The notes under the pieces were generated by a model. The model was not told where the DNA came from and made no database searches. It worked only from the letters and a program-made list of their open reading frames with translations. Position numbers and translations under genes: made by a program. A stretch of 64,000 nt of DNA from Anaerocolumna xylanovorans DSM 12503 (GTDB lineage: Bacteria; Bacillota; Clostridia; Lachnospirales; Lachnospiraceae): NCBI RefSeq assembly GCF_900143645.1, contig NZ_FRFD01000014.1, forward strand, positions 1 through 64,000, given 5' to 3'. Shown in pieces: positions 26,380 to 34,353 of this stretch (its first letter is position 1; every line of letters begins with the position of its first letter).

Positions 26380-27270
26380 CTATTCTACATTTTTGGCTAA
26401 TCGCATACCAACATCGGCAGCATAAAAATCGATTGATTCATAATTTCGAAAATTACACCTACACATTTCAGAAAAGGCATGAATACTGCCTCCTCTACAA
26501 ACCTTTTTAAAAGTATTACTATTATTCAAAGGAGAATACATTGGTGACCGGGCATAATAATCCTTTTCATAACTATCCGCACACCATTCCCATAAATTCC
26601 CATGAATATCAAACAAACCATATGTATTAGGTTCTAATCGTCCTATTTCATGGATATATCCATCAGAATTTTCGCTATACCATGCATATTTCGAAAGATC
26701 TTCTTCCTTCTCGCAACACCAGTCTCCCTTTGAATCTCCTCTGCTTGCATATTCCCATTCTGCTTCTGTAAGTAAACGACAGTTAACCCATTTACTAAAC
26801 ATAACGGCATCGTACCAAGATAAATTGCCCGCCGGCATATTATCGCATTCCGTAATCTCTGCTTTGGGATTGTACTGCTTATATAATTCAGAAGAAACTG
26901 CTATGTCACTTACTAAAAAAGAATTTAATTGTACTTCATGTTTAGGTTCTTCTCCGCAATATTTTATTTTTGCATTTTTGTCAGATCCCATCATAAATTT
27001 ATTCCCATCTATTCTTTTCATGTGATGCTGAATTGATTCTCTATAACGTTCTTCACTGTTTCTATAAAATCTTTGCTCCATTAGTTCCTGTTCCATGTCT
27101 GATGATATATTTTTAATAGCTTGCCATGCTAAATATAAAGCCTCGCCATTTACAAATTTAGGAATTCCATTTTCATCAAACTCAAATACTTCTTTTAAAT
27201 CCTTATAAATACTACTAGTATTATTTAATTTGATAACATTCTTAACATAGTTCAATTCTTTATTTTTCAT
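26380..27270 (-). CDS. Formylglycine-generating-enzyme (SUMF1)-like protein
   Basis: A 296-residue protein whose residues 85-294 form an FGE-sulfatase domain: MMGSDKN, NLSWYDAVMFSKWVN, RLLTEAEWEYASRG, YGLFDIHGNLWEWCAD and VCRGGSIHAFSEMCRCNFR. In oxygen-dependent FGE two Cys residues bind copper, in GGSYxCHxSYC. Here the first is Ala265 and only the second is kept (Cys270), so standard formylglycine formation is unlikely. The N-terminal 85 residues are not recognised. Other branches of this fold (EgtB-like iron enzymes) act on sulfur-containing substrates, but the DinB partner domain is absent. AAGGGG lies 7 nt upstream. Confidence 0.75.
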   Translation of the reverse strand: MKNKELNYVKNVIKLNNTSSIYKDLKEVFEFDENGIPKFVNGEALYLAWQAIKNISSDMEQELMEQRFYRNSEERYRESIQHHMKRIDGNKFMMGSDKNAKIKYCGEEPKHEVQLNSFLVSDIAVSSELYKQYNPKAEITECDNMPAGNLSWYDAVMFSKWVNCRLLTEAEWEYASRGDSKGDWCCEKEEDLSKYAWYSENSDGYIHEIGRLEPNTYGLFDIHGNLWEWCADSYEKDYYARSPMYSPLNNSNTFKKVCRGGSIHAFSEMCRCNFRNYESIDFYAADVGMRLAKNVE

Positions 27271-27307
27271 TTTTATCCCCTTATCTATAAAAGTCTTTTA
27301 TCGATAC

Positions 27308-27787
27308 TTATACGTATTGTTGATTAACTCTCACAATTTCTAATTCGTTAGGAACATTTTCTTGTATTTCAAACGCTTTGATTTGAGGTGATTCGATGTT
27401 TCTCAATGAAATGATTAGATGCCACAATTTTGGTGATGGATGCAAATCTATGTCGACTGTGGAAAAGATAGCCGGATGCCTCTGATGGCTATGAAAAACT
27501 CCAACAATATGTTTACCTTTATTTTTAATCAGTTTATTAATTTCATATACTTCTTCTTCATTTGCCAAGAATCCGGCATCATTGTTTCTTACATAGTAAT
27601 TTCCATATTCTTCAAACATATCTTTCCACTCATTTCTTTGATCATTACTAAACATAATAAACTCGTCTGGATTTCCGCCTTCAATAGAAGAAATAAAATA
27701 TCCAAATGCCTTCTGTGGAAATTTATCAATTACTTGCTTCGTAAAACTATTTATTAATTCTGTTGGAATAAATATTTCTTTTTTCAT
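27308..27787 (-). CDS. JAB/JAMM-type metalloprotease-like protein
   Basis: A 159-residue MPN-domain protein. The zinc motif HSHx7Sx2D is complete: His99, His101, Ser109 and Asp112 in GVFHSHQRHPAIFSTVD. The catalytic Glu that lies near residue 25 in AfJAMM-type enzymes seems replaced by Lys (FPQKAFGYF). In prokaryotes such proteins trim or detach ubiquitin-like or sulfur-carrier proteins, for example QbsD in thioquinolobactin synthesis. Its partner here would be the ubiquitin-like gene two positions downstream. AAGGAG lies before the ATG. It is the first gene of its sub-operon, divergent from the DUF89 gene. Confidence 0.75.
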   Translation of the reverse strand: MKKEIFIPTELINSFTKQVIDKFPQKAFGYFISSIEGGNPDEFIMFSNDQRNEWKDMFEEYGNYYVRNNDAGFLANEEEVYEINKLIKNKGKHIVGVFHSHQRHPAIFSTVDIDLHPSPKLWHLIISLRNIESPQIKAFEIQENVPNELEIVRVNQQYV

Positions 27788-27958
27788 ATTATCTCCTTTT
27801 ATCTGTTTGTTTTTTATATTTCTGAATATTATTTATTTACTAACCCTCTCATATTTTTGATAAAACATTTCCTCTGTTTTGGTCAAACGGTACCTCTATA
27901 AAAGCAACACATTCATAATATTTATTTTCCAAGTATTCACATATTAAGTATATTTTCC

Positions 27959-27987
27959 TTTACATATAAATTTTAATGTTCTATATT
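27959..27987 (+). promoter_or_regulatory. Sigma-A-type promoter of DUF89 gene
   Basis: TTTACA (27959-27964) and TATATT (27982-27987) are 17 bp apart, and the start codon of the plus-strand gene is 60 bp downstream. Confidence 0.65.
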
Positions 27988-28047
27988 AATCATAAGAAGT
28001 AGTTTTGAAACATATTAAAATAAATAAAAAAGTTTTGGAGTAAAATT

Positions 28048-28956
28048 ATGCAAATAAATTATAGCTGCCTTCCTTGTTTAGTCAGTCAAATTGTCAAAGT
28101 AGCTGATATCACTAAGGTTGAAAATAAAGAGAAACTATTTCATGACATATTTGAATATCTAAGTAAGATTGACTTTAACAAAACTAACCCTGAAATTATT
28201 GGTTCCACCTTTGACTTGTTAAAAAAGCATATTAAAAATGATGATCCCTATTTTGAAATAAGGAATTATTATAATACAATGTTTCAATCGATGCTAAGTA
28301 CATTTGAAAAGCGTATAAATCAAGCTTCTAATCCCTTGGAATGTGCACTTAAATATGCAGCATTAGCAAATATAATAGATTTTAATCCCATTTCCAACAA
28401 TAAAGCAGAAAATATTATGGAATATTTTGACAATATCAACAATCTGAACTTTTCCATTAATCATTCAAATAAACTGATAAAAGAAATTGGATTGAGTAAA
28501 TCTCTTCTCTATCTCGGTGATAATTGTGGTGAAATTTGTCTGGATAAACTACTCCTAAAAAAAATAAAAGAAAGTAATCCTGCTATTAATATTTACTTTG
28601 GAGTAAGAGGCAAACCTGTTATTAATGACTCCATAGAAGCGGACGCGTATTCAGTTGGTATTAACCAATATGCCAAAATAATAAGCAATGGAGATAATTC
28701 ACTTGGAACAGTACTTAGCAGAGCAAGCGATAAATTTATTAAGGTCTACGATGAAGCAGATATTGTGATTGCTAAAGGGCAAGGGAATTATGAGAGCTTA
28801 AGTGAAGAGAAGAATAAAAAAATTTTTTATTTACTTATCACAAAGTGTTCTGTTATTGCAAATGATATTGGTACTGACATAGAATCATTGGTATGTATGA
28901 TGAAGGAGTCATCTTACAAGAATCCTATCTCCAGCAATAATTCGTCCCCCCAATAA
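28048..28956 (+). CDS. DUF89 (ARMT1-like) metal-dependent phosphatase family protein
   Basis: A 302-residue protein of the DUF89 damage-control phosphatase group. The N-terminus has the CLPCLVSQ motif of subfamily I. Further on are LGDNCGEICLD (metal-binding Asp-Asn pair), a middle part with RGKPVIND, and KGQGNYESLSE. Known members hydrolyse phosphate esters such as sugar phosphates and damaged phosphopantetheine. It is the only plus-strand gene in the cluster and has its own promoter. The same AT-rich composition as the neighbours suggests it belongs to the island. It may act with the aldolase on a sugar phosphate, but this is a guess. Confidence 0.75.
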   Translation: MQINYSCLPCLVSQIVKVADITKVENKEKLFHDIFEYLSKIDFNKTNPEIIGSTFDLLKKHIKNDDPYFEIRNYYNTMFQSMLSTFEKRINQASNPLECALKYAALANIIDFNPISNNKAENIMEYFDNINNLNFSINHSNKLIKEIGLSKSLLYLGDNCGEICLDKLLLKKIKESNPAINIYFGVRGKPVINDSIEADAYSVGINQYAKIISNGDNSLGTVLSRASDKFIKVYDEADIVIAKGQGNYESLSEEKNKKIFYLLITKCSVIANDIGTDIESLVCMMKESSYKNPISSNNSSPQ

Positions 28957-29005
28957 TATGCAAGGATAAACTTCTGCTCTGCTCCAAATGTCATTTTATG
29001 AAAAG

Positions 29006-30544
29006 CTATACTCTTCTAATTTTACCCAATGCAGTCTTATCAAAGTCGTTGTTATGAATGTAAAACTTAAAAATTCTTTTATAAGGCGGGAACTTTAAAT
29101 TGACACTATATATCAATTTCTCAAGCGCCTCCTGTAAATCAGTGACTTTATTTTTCTGTGCATACTCTAAATTTGGATAAATGTTAGCAACTAAATATTT
29201 TCTATCTTTTTCTTCACACACATAGACTGTTTTAACCAGTTGATTATTTTCTAATTCATTTTCCAACTCTTCCGGAGAAACATTATTACCATCTGCTAAA
29301 ATAATCAAATTTTTCTTTCTTCCAGTTAAAAACAGGTAATTATCTTCATCCAGATATCCTAAATCTCCAGTCTTTAGCCACCCTTTTTCAAATATCTTAT
29401 AATTTTCCTCTTCATTTTTATAGTAACCCTTCATGACGGTATCACCACGAATAATAATCTCGCCATTTTGAATACGTACTTTGGCAAACCTTGGATTAAT
29501 AAGCTTACCAACTGAACCACTTTTTCCTTTTCCTATAGGGTTGCAGGAAATAATAGGTGAACACTCTGTCATTCCATATCCGTTGCATACATTAATCTTA
29601 TACCTTTGCAATACCTGACAAATTTCTGGCTGAAGAAACGCACCACCGCTAATAATTGCTTTTAAATTTCTCCCTAGGATGTTTTGTATGTAATCACCAT
29701 CCGATAGCTTTTTTTGACCATAGTTTTTAAGCTGTAATTGGATTTTATGAAAAATATTATCTAAAATAGCAGGAACCACAACCAGATATTGAGGTTGAAA
29801 CAGAGTGATGCTTTTCGATACATATTTTAAGCTTCCCCCAAAACCGATGGCAGCGCCATAATATATAGGAACTAAAAGCCCTGCTGTCAAACCGAACATA
29901 TGATTCGGTGGCAATAATGGCATAACTATTTCATATGATTTTATACTATTTCCAAAATAATAATAGCAGCTCATAATATTGCTACATAAATTTTTATGGG
30001 TTAAGGGCACCATTTTATAATTTCCAGTTGTCCCCGAAGTAAATACTAACACTGCATTTTGTTCCGGCAAAACATCAGAAAACTCAAAATTCAATTTCTC
30101 AGCGCTTATTCCACTCTGTCCTTTTTCCTTATCCCATAGTTCAATGCAAAAGACCTTTGAACTATTAACATAGGAAGTCAACTTTTTTCCGTAGTCATAC
30201 CCCAAAATAATTATTTCTGTATCGGATTGTTCAACTAACATTTCAATTGTTTCTACTGTGAATCCTGCATCTAAAAGAACTGCCACTCCTCCACTTAAAA
30301 TAATTGCAAAAAAGCTGACCATCCATTCATAGCTCAAAGGCCCCCACAAAGCAACATGGCGCCTGTTCAAATTATAGCCTGAATAACTGTGTGCTGCTGA
30401 CTTCACGTCATTTTCAAACTGCTGATATGAAGTCTCTTCCGAGCTATCAGCATTCCGAATATATGCTATAGGTGCATTCCTACAAGCTGCAACAGAAAAA
30501 TGAAGTAATTCAGCAAGCGTTTCAATAGTTTTCTTGGTCTTCAT
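29006..30544 (-). CDS. AMP-dependent acyl/aryl-acid ligase (stand-alone)
   Basis: A 512-residue adenylating enzyme of the ANL superfamily. It has FTSGTTGNYKMVPLTHKN (P-loop, with KMV in place of the usual KG), the core ISGGAFLQPE, CNGYGMTECSP, WLKTGDLGYLDEDNY, and a C-terminal TALGKIRR with the catalytic Lys. It makes an acyl-AMP and then likely a thioester on coenzyme A or one of the carrier proteins of the cluster. The substrate cannot be deduced. GAGGAG lies 9 nt before the ATG. It is the last gene of the upper operon and faces the DUF89 gene. Confidence 0.85.
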   Translation of the reverse strand: MKTKKTIETLAELLHFSVAACRNAPIAYIRNADSSEETSYQQFENDVKSAAHSYSGYNLNRRHVALWGPLSYEWMVSFFAIILSGGVAVLLDAGFTVETIEMLVEQSDTEIIILGYDYGKKLTSYVNSSKVFCIELWDKEKGQSGISAEKLNFEFSDVLPEQNAVLVFTSGTTGNYKMVPLTHKNLCSNIMSCYYYFGNSIKSYEIVMPLLPPNHMFGLTAGLLVPIYYGAAIGFGGSLKYVSKSITLFQPQYLVVVPAILDNIFHKIQLQLKNYGQKKLSDGDYIQNILGRNLKAIISGGAFLQPEICQVLQRYKINVCNGYGMTECSPIISCNPIGKGKSGSVGKLINPRFAKVRIQNGEIIIRGDTVMKGYYKNEEENYKIFEKGWLKTGDLGYLDEDNYLFLTGRKKNLIILADGNNVSPEELENELENNQLVKTVYVCEEKDRKYLVANIYPNLEYAQKNKVTDLQEALEKLIYSVNLKFPPYKRIFKFYIHNNDFDKTALGKIRRV

Positions 30545-30588
30545 TAAACCACTCTCCTCTTTCTTCGTATTTTAAACAAGCTGTTATT

Positions 30589-31431
30589 TCACGGACTATA
30601 TATTAATATATCAAATATCATCTTTTCATCCTTAGAAAATCCGAGTGCCTGATGCATACGTATACTTGGCATGTTCGTTTCATCAATCCAACATATAAAC
30701 TTTGTATTTTCCGAAAACAATTGTAATACATATTCATATAAAATCAATCCTAATCCCAGACCGCTATATTCTTTTGATATTGCAATCACATTTAAATGCA
30801 CATTGGAACTATCTAACCTTTCAAAGCAAAACGCTCCCATTAGAACACTATTTTTATAAATAGTACATATCTCATTTTTCTCAATATGGGCCCTAATTGT
30901 TGCCTTTGTAGGCACATGGGATATGTATGGTTCAAAAGCCTCCTGAAAAATATTCAAAACCACTTTTTCTTCTCTGATTTTCGCAAATCCACAAGAGATT
31001 TCATTCATATTACTAATACTCGAAAATCGGGTTTCTTCGCTATTATTTTTTTTATATAACAGCCACCGATTATATCTCGCATGTAGTTTAATGTCTTCTT
31101 CCTTCATTTTAGCAACATGTCTTTGGACGGAATTTATTCTTCCTGTTACATCAATAATAACAGGCTTTGTAATGCCTTTTTGTAGCAAATATTTTTTTAC
31201 CTCAAGAGCATTATCTGAATCAGTAAGATAATAATATAATCTAAAAAACTCCTTTTCCTTTTGTAATATAAAAGCTCCATCTTTTGTAATATCAAGAGTA
31301 GTATTTTCATCTGCCGCCATTTTTTCAATTATGTTATTCATAAGTATTGAATTACTATAGAAGCTTCCATGATTTTGCTTTAAATTATCAATTTTATTTC
31401 GCAAGTTTTTAACATCAAACAATTCCTTCAT
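30589..31431 (-). CDS. GNAT-family N-acetyltransferase with unknown N-terminal domain
   Basis: A 280-residue protein. Its C-terminal half (about 140-280) has the GNAT motif A EYSGLGLGLILYEYVL and ENTKFICWIDETNMPSIRMHQALGF, which bind acyl-CoA. The N-terminal 140 residues, with KKYLLQKGITKPVIIDVTGR, were not recognised. It probably acylates an amine, either on the product or for self-protection. The ATG lies directly after AGGAG with no spacer; a TTG three codons later (31422) has better spacing, so the true start may be there. Confidence 0.65.
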   Translation of the reverse strand: MKELFDVKNLRNKIDNLKQNHGSFYSNSILMNNIIEKMAADENTTLDITKDGAFILQKEKEFFRLYYYLTDSDNALEVKKYLLQKGITKPVIIDVTGRINSVQRHVAKMKEEDIKLHARYNRWLLYKKNNSEETRFSSISNMNEISCGFAKIREEKVVLNIFQEAFEPYISHVPTKATIRAHIEKNEICTIYKNSVLMGAFCFERLDSSNVHLNVIAISKEYSGLGLGLILYEYVLQLFSENTKFICWIDETNMPSIRMHQALGFSKDEKMIFDILIYSP

Positions 31432-31488
31432 CTCCTAATATAGTTTCTTTTTTCACTACAATCCGTAAAGCTTCTAAAGCTTCTACTG

Positions 31489-32295
31489 CTATATATATAA
31501 ATTATCCGGTGCATCTGCTCTAAAGATAAATCCTTTCTCTTTCCAATTCAAATAAATCTCTTTATGCGCAAAGGCCATATTGATATTATCTGTATACCCT
31601 GTATGGGAAGTAATAATCAAACTGCAATTATTTTCTTTTGCAATTCGGTCAAGGGTAACCAGAGATTTTCTATTCAAATTGCTGTCTACATTCCACATAT
31701 CATAAAAGCAATAACCACCTGTATGGTTTATAATCAAAGTATCACCAACAAACAGATATTTCTTATCAACTAAAAAGGAAAGATGCCCCAAAGTATGCCC
31801 CGGTGTCAATATTGCCTGTATCTCGTAATCACCAATTTTTATGGTTTCCATATCCTCTAACAAGTAATCTGTCCTATCTGTTTTAATTGGCGTTTTTAAT
31901 TCCAAGCCAAACTTTCTCATTCTGCTGTATTTTCCAGATAAATATTTCTGTTCTTCCTTGCCTAAATAGACTTTTGCTTTAGGAAATGGATTTGCACAAC
32001 GTTTATCTATTCCGCCAGCATGATCCAAATCTAAATGTGTAATTAGAATATGTGATATTTCTTCCCCTCTAATTCCCAGACTATTTAATCCCGGCTGAAT
32101 ATATTTACTATTTTTATATCCGGTATCTATGGCAATAAATCCCTTATCCAAGCGAAGCAGAAACATATTTACATCCTTGTCACGTATACACCAGATATCA
32201 TTATTAATTTTTCCTGTTTCCAGAGGCATTACAATTTTTTTCCCTTTTGTAATCCTGGGTTTTACAAAAGTTCCAAAAAACTCCACAACATTCAT
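31489..32295 (-). CDS. Metallo-beta-lactamase-fold hydrolase
   Basis: A 268-residue MBL-fold protein. The metal motif reads THLDLDHAGG near residues 85-95, followed by a His in TPGHTLGHLSF, an Asp in LFVGDTLI and a final His in SHTGYTDN. In MBL proteins the first motif is usually HxHxDH; here the second position is Asp, a variant seen in lactonase-like proteins. In a carrier-protein pathway such an enzyme could act as a thioesterase or release lactones or thioesters. It is 4 bp after the A-PCP gene, so co-transcribed and probably functionally linked. Confidence 0.8.
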   Translation of the reverse strand: MNVVEFFGTFVKPRITKGKKIVMPLETGKINNDIWCIRDKDVNMFLLRLDKGFIAIDTGYKNSKYIQPGLNSLGIRGEEISHILITHLDLDHAGGIDKRCANPFPKAKVYLGKEEQKYLSGKYSRMRKFGLELKTPIKTDRTDYLLEDMETIKIGDYEIQAILTPGHTLGHLSFLVDKKYLFVGDTLIINHTGGYCFYDMWNVDSNLNRKSLVTLDRIAKENNCSLIITSHTGYTDNINMAFAHKEIYLNWKEKGFIFRADAPDNLYI

Positions 32296-32299
32296 ATTA

Positions 32300-34048
32300 T
32301 TATTTCCTTCTCTTTACAATCTCAACCAATCTTTCTATCGTTGGATTTTCGATAAATTCCTCAAATAATACCTGTGTATTAAATTCCTTATTCACTCTTA
32401 AAAGCATTGTTAAAGACTGAAGTGAATCTCCACCAAGTACAGTAAATTCTTCATCCGCCCTAAAATCCTTTCCTTTCTCTAAGGCTAAAACCTCACTCCA
32501 TATGCTTTTCAACCGTTCCTCTATATCCTTATCTTCACTTTTACCTAAAGAATCCATATTATATTTTTCATAAAATTTTTTTCGGATTTCTTGCGTATTA
32601 ATTTTTTTATTTTCATTTAAAGGAAACTGATCCATAAGAAACCATTTTTGTGGAATCATATATTCCGGTAACTGTTTTTCCAAGAATATTTTTAACTGTT
32701 TTATATCAACCGGCTGTTTCTGACAATAAGCTGTCACAATAAAATTCCCCACTTCTTCTTCTAGAAAAAGCACGACTGCATCCTCAATACTTTCATACTG
32801 CAAGATATTTTTTCGGATTTCATCTAATTCAATACGATAGCCACGATACTTAATCTGACTGTCAATTCTTCCATAACAATGAAGGTTTCCATCCTCTTCC
32901 ATCATACCAATATCACCAGTATAATAACGGCGTTTTCCTGTAATTAAATCTTCATGGAAATGCTTATCATTTTCCTCCTGATTGTTTCTATAACCCTTTG
33001 CCAGACAGATACCCTCAATACAAATTTCCCCTTTTTCCCTGAGGGACTTTTTATTACCCTCTTTGTCGACAATATAAATATCTGTATTGTCAATTGGATA
33101 CCCTACTGGTATATCAGAACTTGATTGCCTTATCTCCGTTAATGTAACCAAAACCGTTGCTTCCGTTGGACCATACATATTGAAAATCCGATAGTTTTTC
33201 TTTCTATAAAAGAGCATCTTTTCTCCAATGACACAAAGCTTCTCCAAAACCGGATTTTCTACATTTAAAAACAAATGATATAATGCAGTAGTCATACATT
33301 GAATGGTAATGCACGACTTTATCATATACTGGTTTAAAGATATGATATCTTTTCTATCTTCCTCCTTTATCAGATAAATTTCTGCTCCTGAAAGTAAAAA
33401 TGGATACATATCAAAAACAGAAGCATCAAATCCAAAGTTTGACAGTGCAATTGTTTTATCTTTCTCGGATATTCCTATTCTATGAATAACCGAACTGCAA
33501 AAATTGAGAATAGCTTTATCCTGTACCTCGACTCCTTTTGGAATGCCAGAAGACCCAGAAGTAAAAATGACATAAGCAATTCGCTCTTGTGTTGATTCCG
33601 AATAGAACTCTCTCCGCTCTTTTTTCAATAATTCGGAAACATTCTCTATTAATACCTCATTTTTTATCAAAAGGCCTCTTTTAATTACTTCCTCTGCTTC
33701 ATCAGTAAATCTTTCTTCTGTAAGAAGTGCATCTGCATTTGCGACAGCTAGAATTTTCAAATTACGTTCAAATGCAGATTTATAATCCAATGGAGCATAC
33801 GTATAACCTGCCTTTAATACTCCAAGCATATATATAAACTTCATAAAACTATTACTAACCAAAATGGCAATCGTTGCTTCTTTTTGATCTTTCAGGATTT
33901 CACGAAGCATATTGCATATCACGTCGGAGCAATAATCCAGTTCTTCATAAGTCAACGTATATTGATCCATATGTAATGCGGCAGACTTCCCGTATTTTGT
34001 TACAGCCTGCTTAAACTTTATCTGTAATGTTATATTTTCATTTTCCAT
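32300..34048 (-). CDS. NRPS-type adenylation-PCP didomain protein
   Basis: A 582-residue protein. The adenylation domain (about 1-500) has FTSGSSGIPKG (162-172), FDASVFDMYPFLL with the Asp at 208 that binds an alpha-amino group, MYGPTEATV, YYTGDIGMMEEDGNLHCYGR and a C-terminal Lys region NENKKINTQ. The PCP domain ends the protein with LGGDSLQS (Ser542). No condensation domain is present. The Asp208 equivalent of GrsA Asp235 indicates an alpha-amino acid substrate. It lies between a free ACP and the MBL hydrolase, and AAGGTGAT lies 8 nt upstream of the ATG. Confidence 0.9.
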   Translation of the reverse strand: MENENITLQIKFKQAVTKYGKSAALHMDQYTLTYEELDYCSDVICNMLREILKDQKEATIAILVSNSFMKFIYMLGVLKAGYTYAPLDYKSAFERNLKILAVANADALLTEERFTDEAEEVIKRGLLIKNEVLIENVSELLKKERREFYSESTQERIAYVIFTSGSSGIPKGVEVQDKAILNFCSSVIHRIGISEKDKTIALSNFGFDASVFDMYPFLLSGAEIYLIKEEDRKDIISLNQYMIKSCITIQCMTTALYHLFLNVENPVLEKLCVIGEKMLFYRKKNYRIFNMYGPTEATVLVTLTEIRQSSSDIPVGYPIDNTDIYIVDKEGNKKSLREKGEICIEGICLAKGYRNNQEENDKHFHEDLITGKRRYYTGDIGMMEEDGNLHCYGRIDSQIKYRGYRIELDEIRKNILQYESIEDAVVLFLEEEVGNFIVTAYCQKQPVDIKQLKIFLEKQLPEYMIPQKWFLMDQFPLNENKKINTQEIRKKFYEKYNMDSLGKSEDKDIEERLKSIWSEVLALEKGKDFRADEEFTVLGGDSLQSLTMLLRVNKEFNTQVLFEEFIENPTIERLVEIVKRRK

Positions 34049-34073
34049 GCACTTATCACCTTTTACCTAAGAT

Positions 34074-34313
34074 TTAATTTTGTAACTCAATTTGTTTTTG
34101 AGTAACATAATCAGAAAGTTCCTGCACCGTTCTAATATTCACAATATCCTCTTCTGATATTTCAATCATATAGTTTTCTTCCAGTTGACAGCACATTTCC
34201 ACAACATCATAGGATTGTAAACCTAAGTCTGCAACAAGTTCCGAATCTGCATGAATGTCCGTTATATTTAAGCCATAATAATCTGAAATAAATTCAATAA
34301 TTTCCTTTGTCAT
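34074..34313 (-). CDS. Acyl/peptidyl carrier protein (free)
   Basis: A 79-residue acidic four-helix carrier protein. The phosphopantetheine Ser is Ser34 in ADLGLQSYDVVEM, followed by helix III with ENYMIEISEEDI. It differs from the usual DSL by having QSY. It is translated 26 bp before the A-PCP gene. It probably carries an intermediate between the ligases, the KAS-like enzyme and the acyltransferases of this cluster. Confidence 0.85.
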   Translation of the reverse strand: MTKEIIEFISDYYGLNITDIHADSELVADLGLQSYDVVEMCCQLEENYMIEISEEDIVNIRTVQELSDYVTQKQIELQN

Positions 34314-34353
34314 TTTTTCTTTTGCTCCTTCTCAAGACCTTTTAACAGCATCT

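Noticed and set aside
25074..27787. Bil-type anti-phage ubiquitination operon
   Set aside because: E1, ubiquitin-like and JAMM proteins are present, but an E2 is missing, and the neighbours are carrier proteins and ligases, which fits biosynthesis better.
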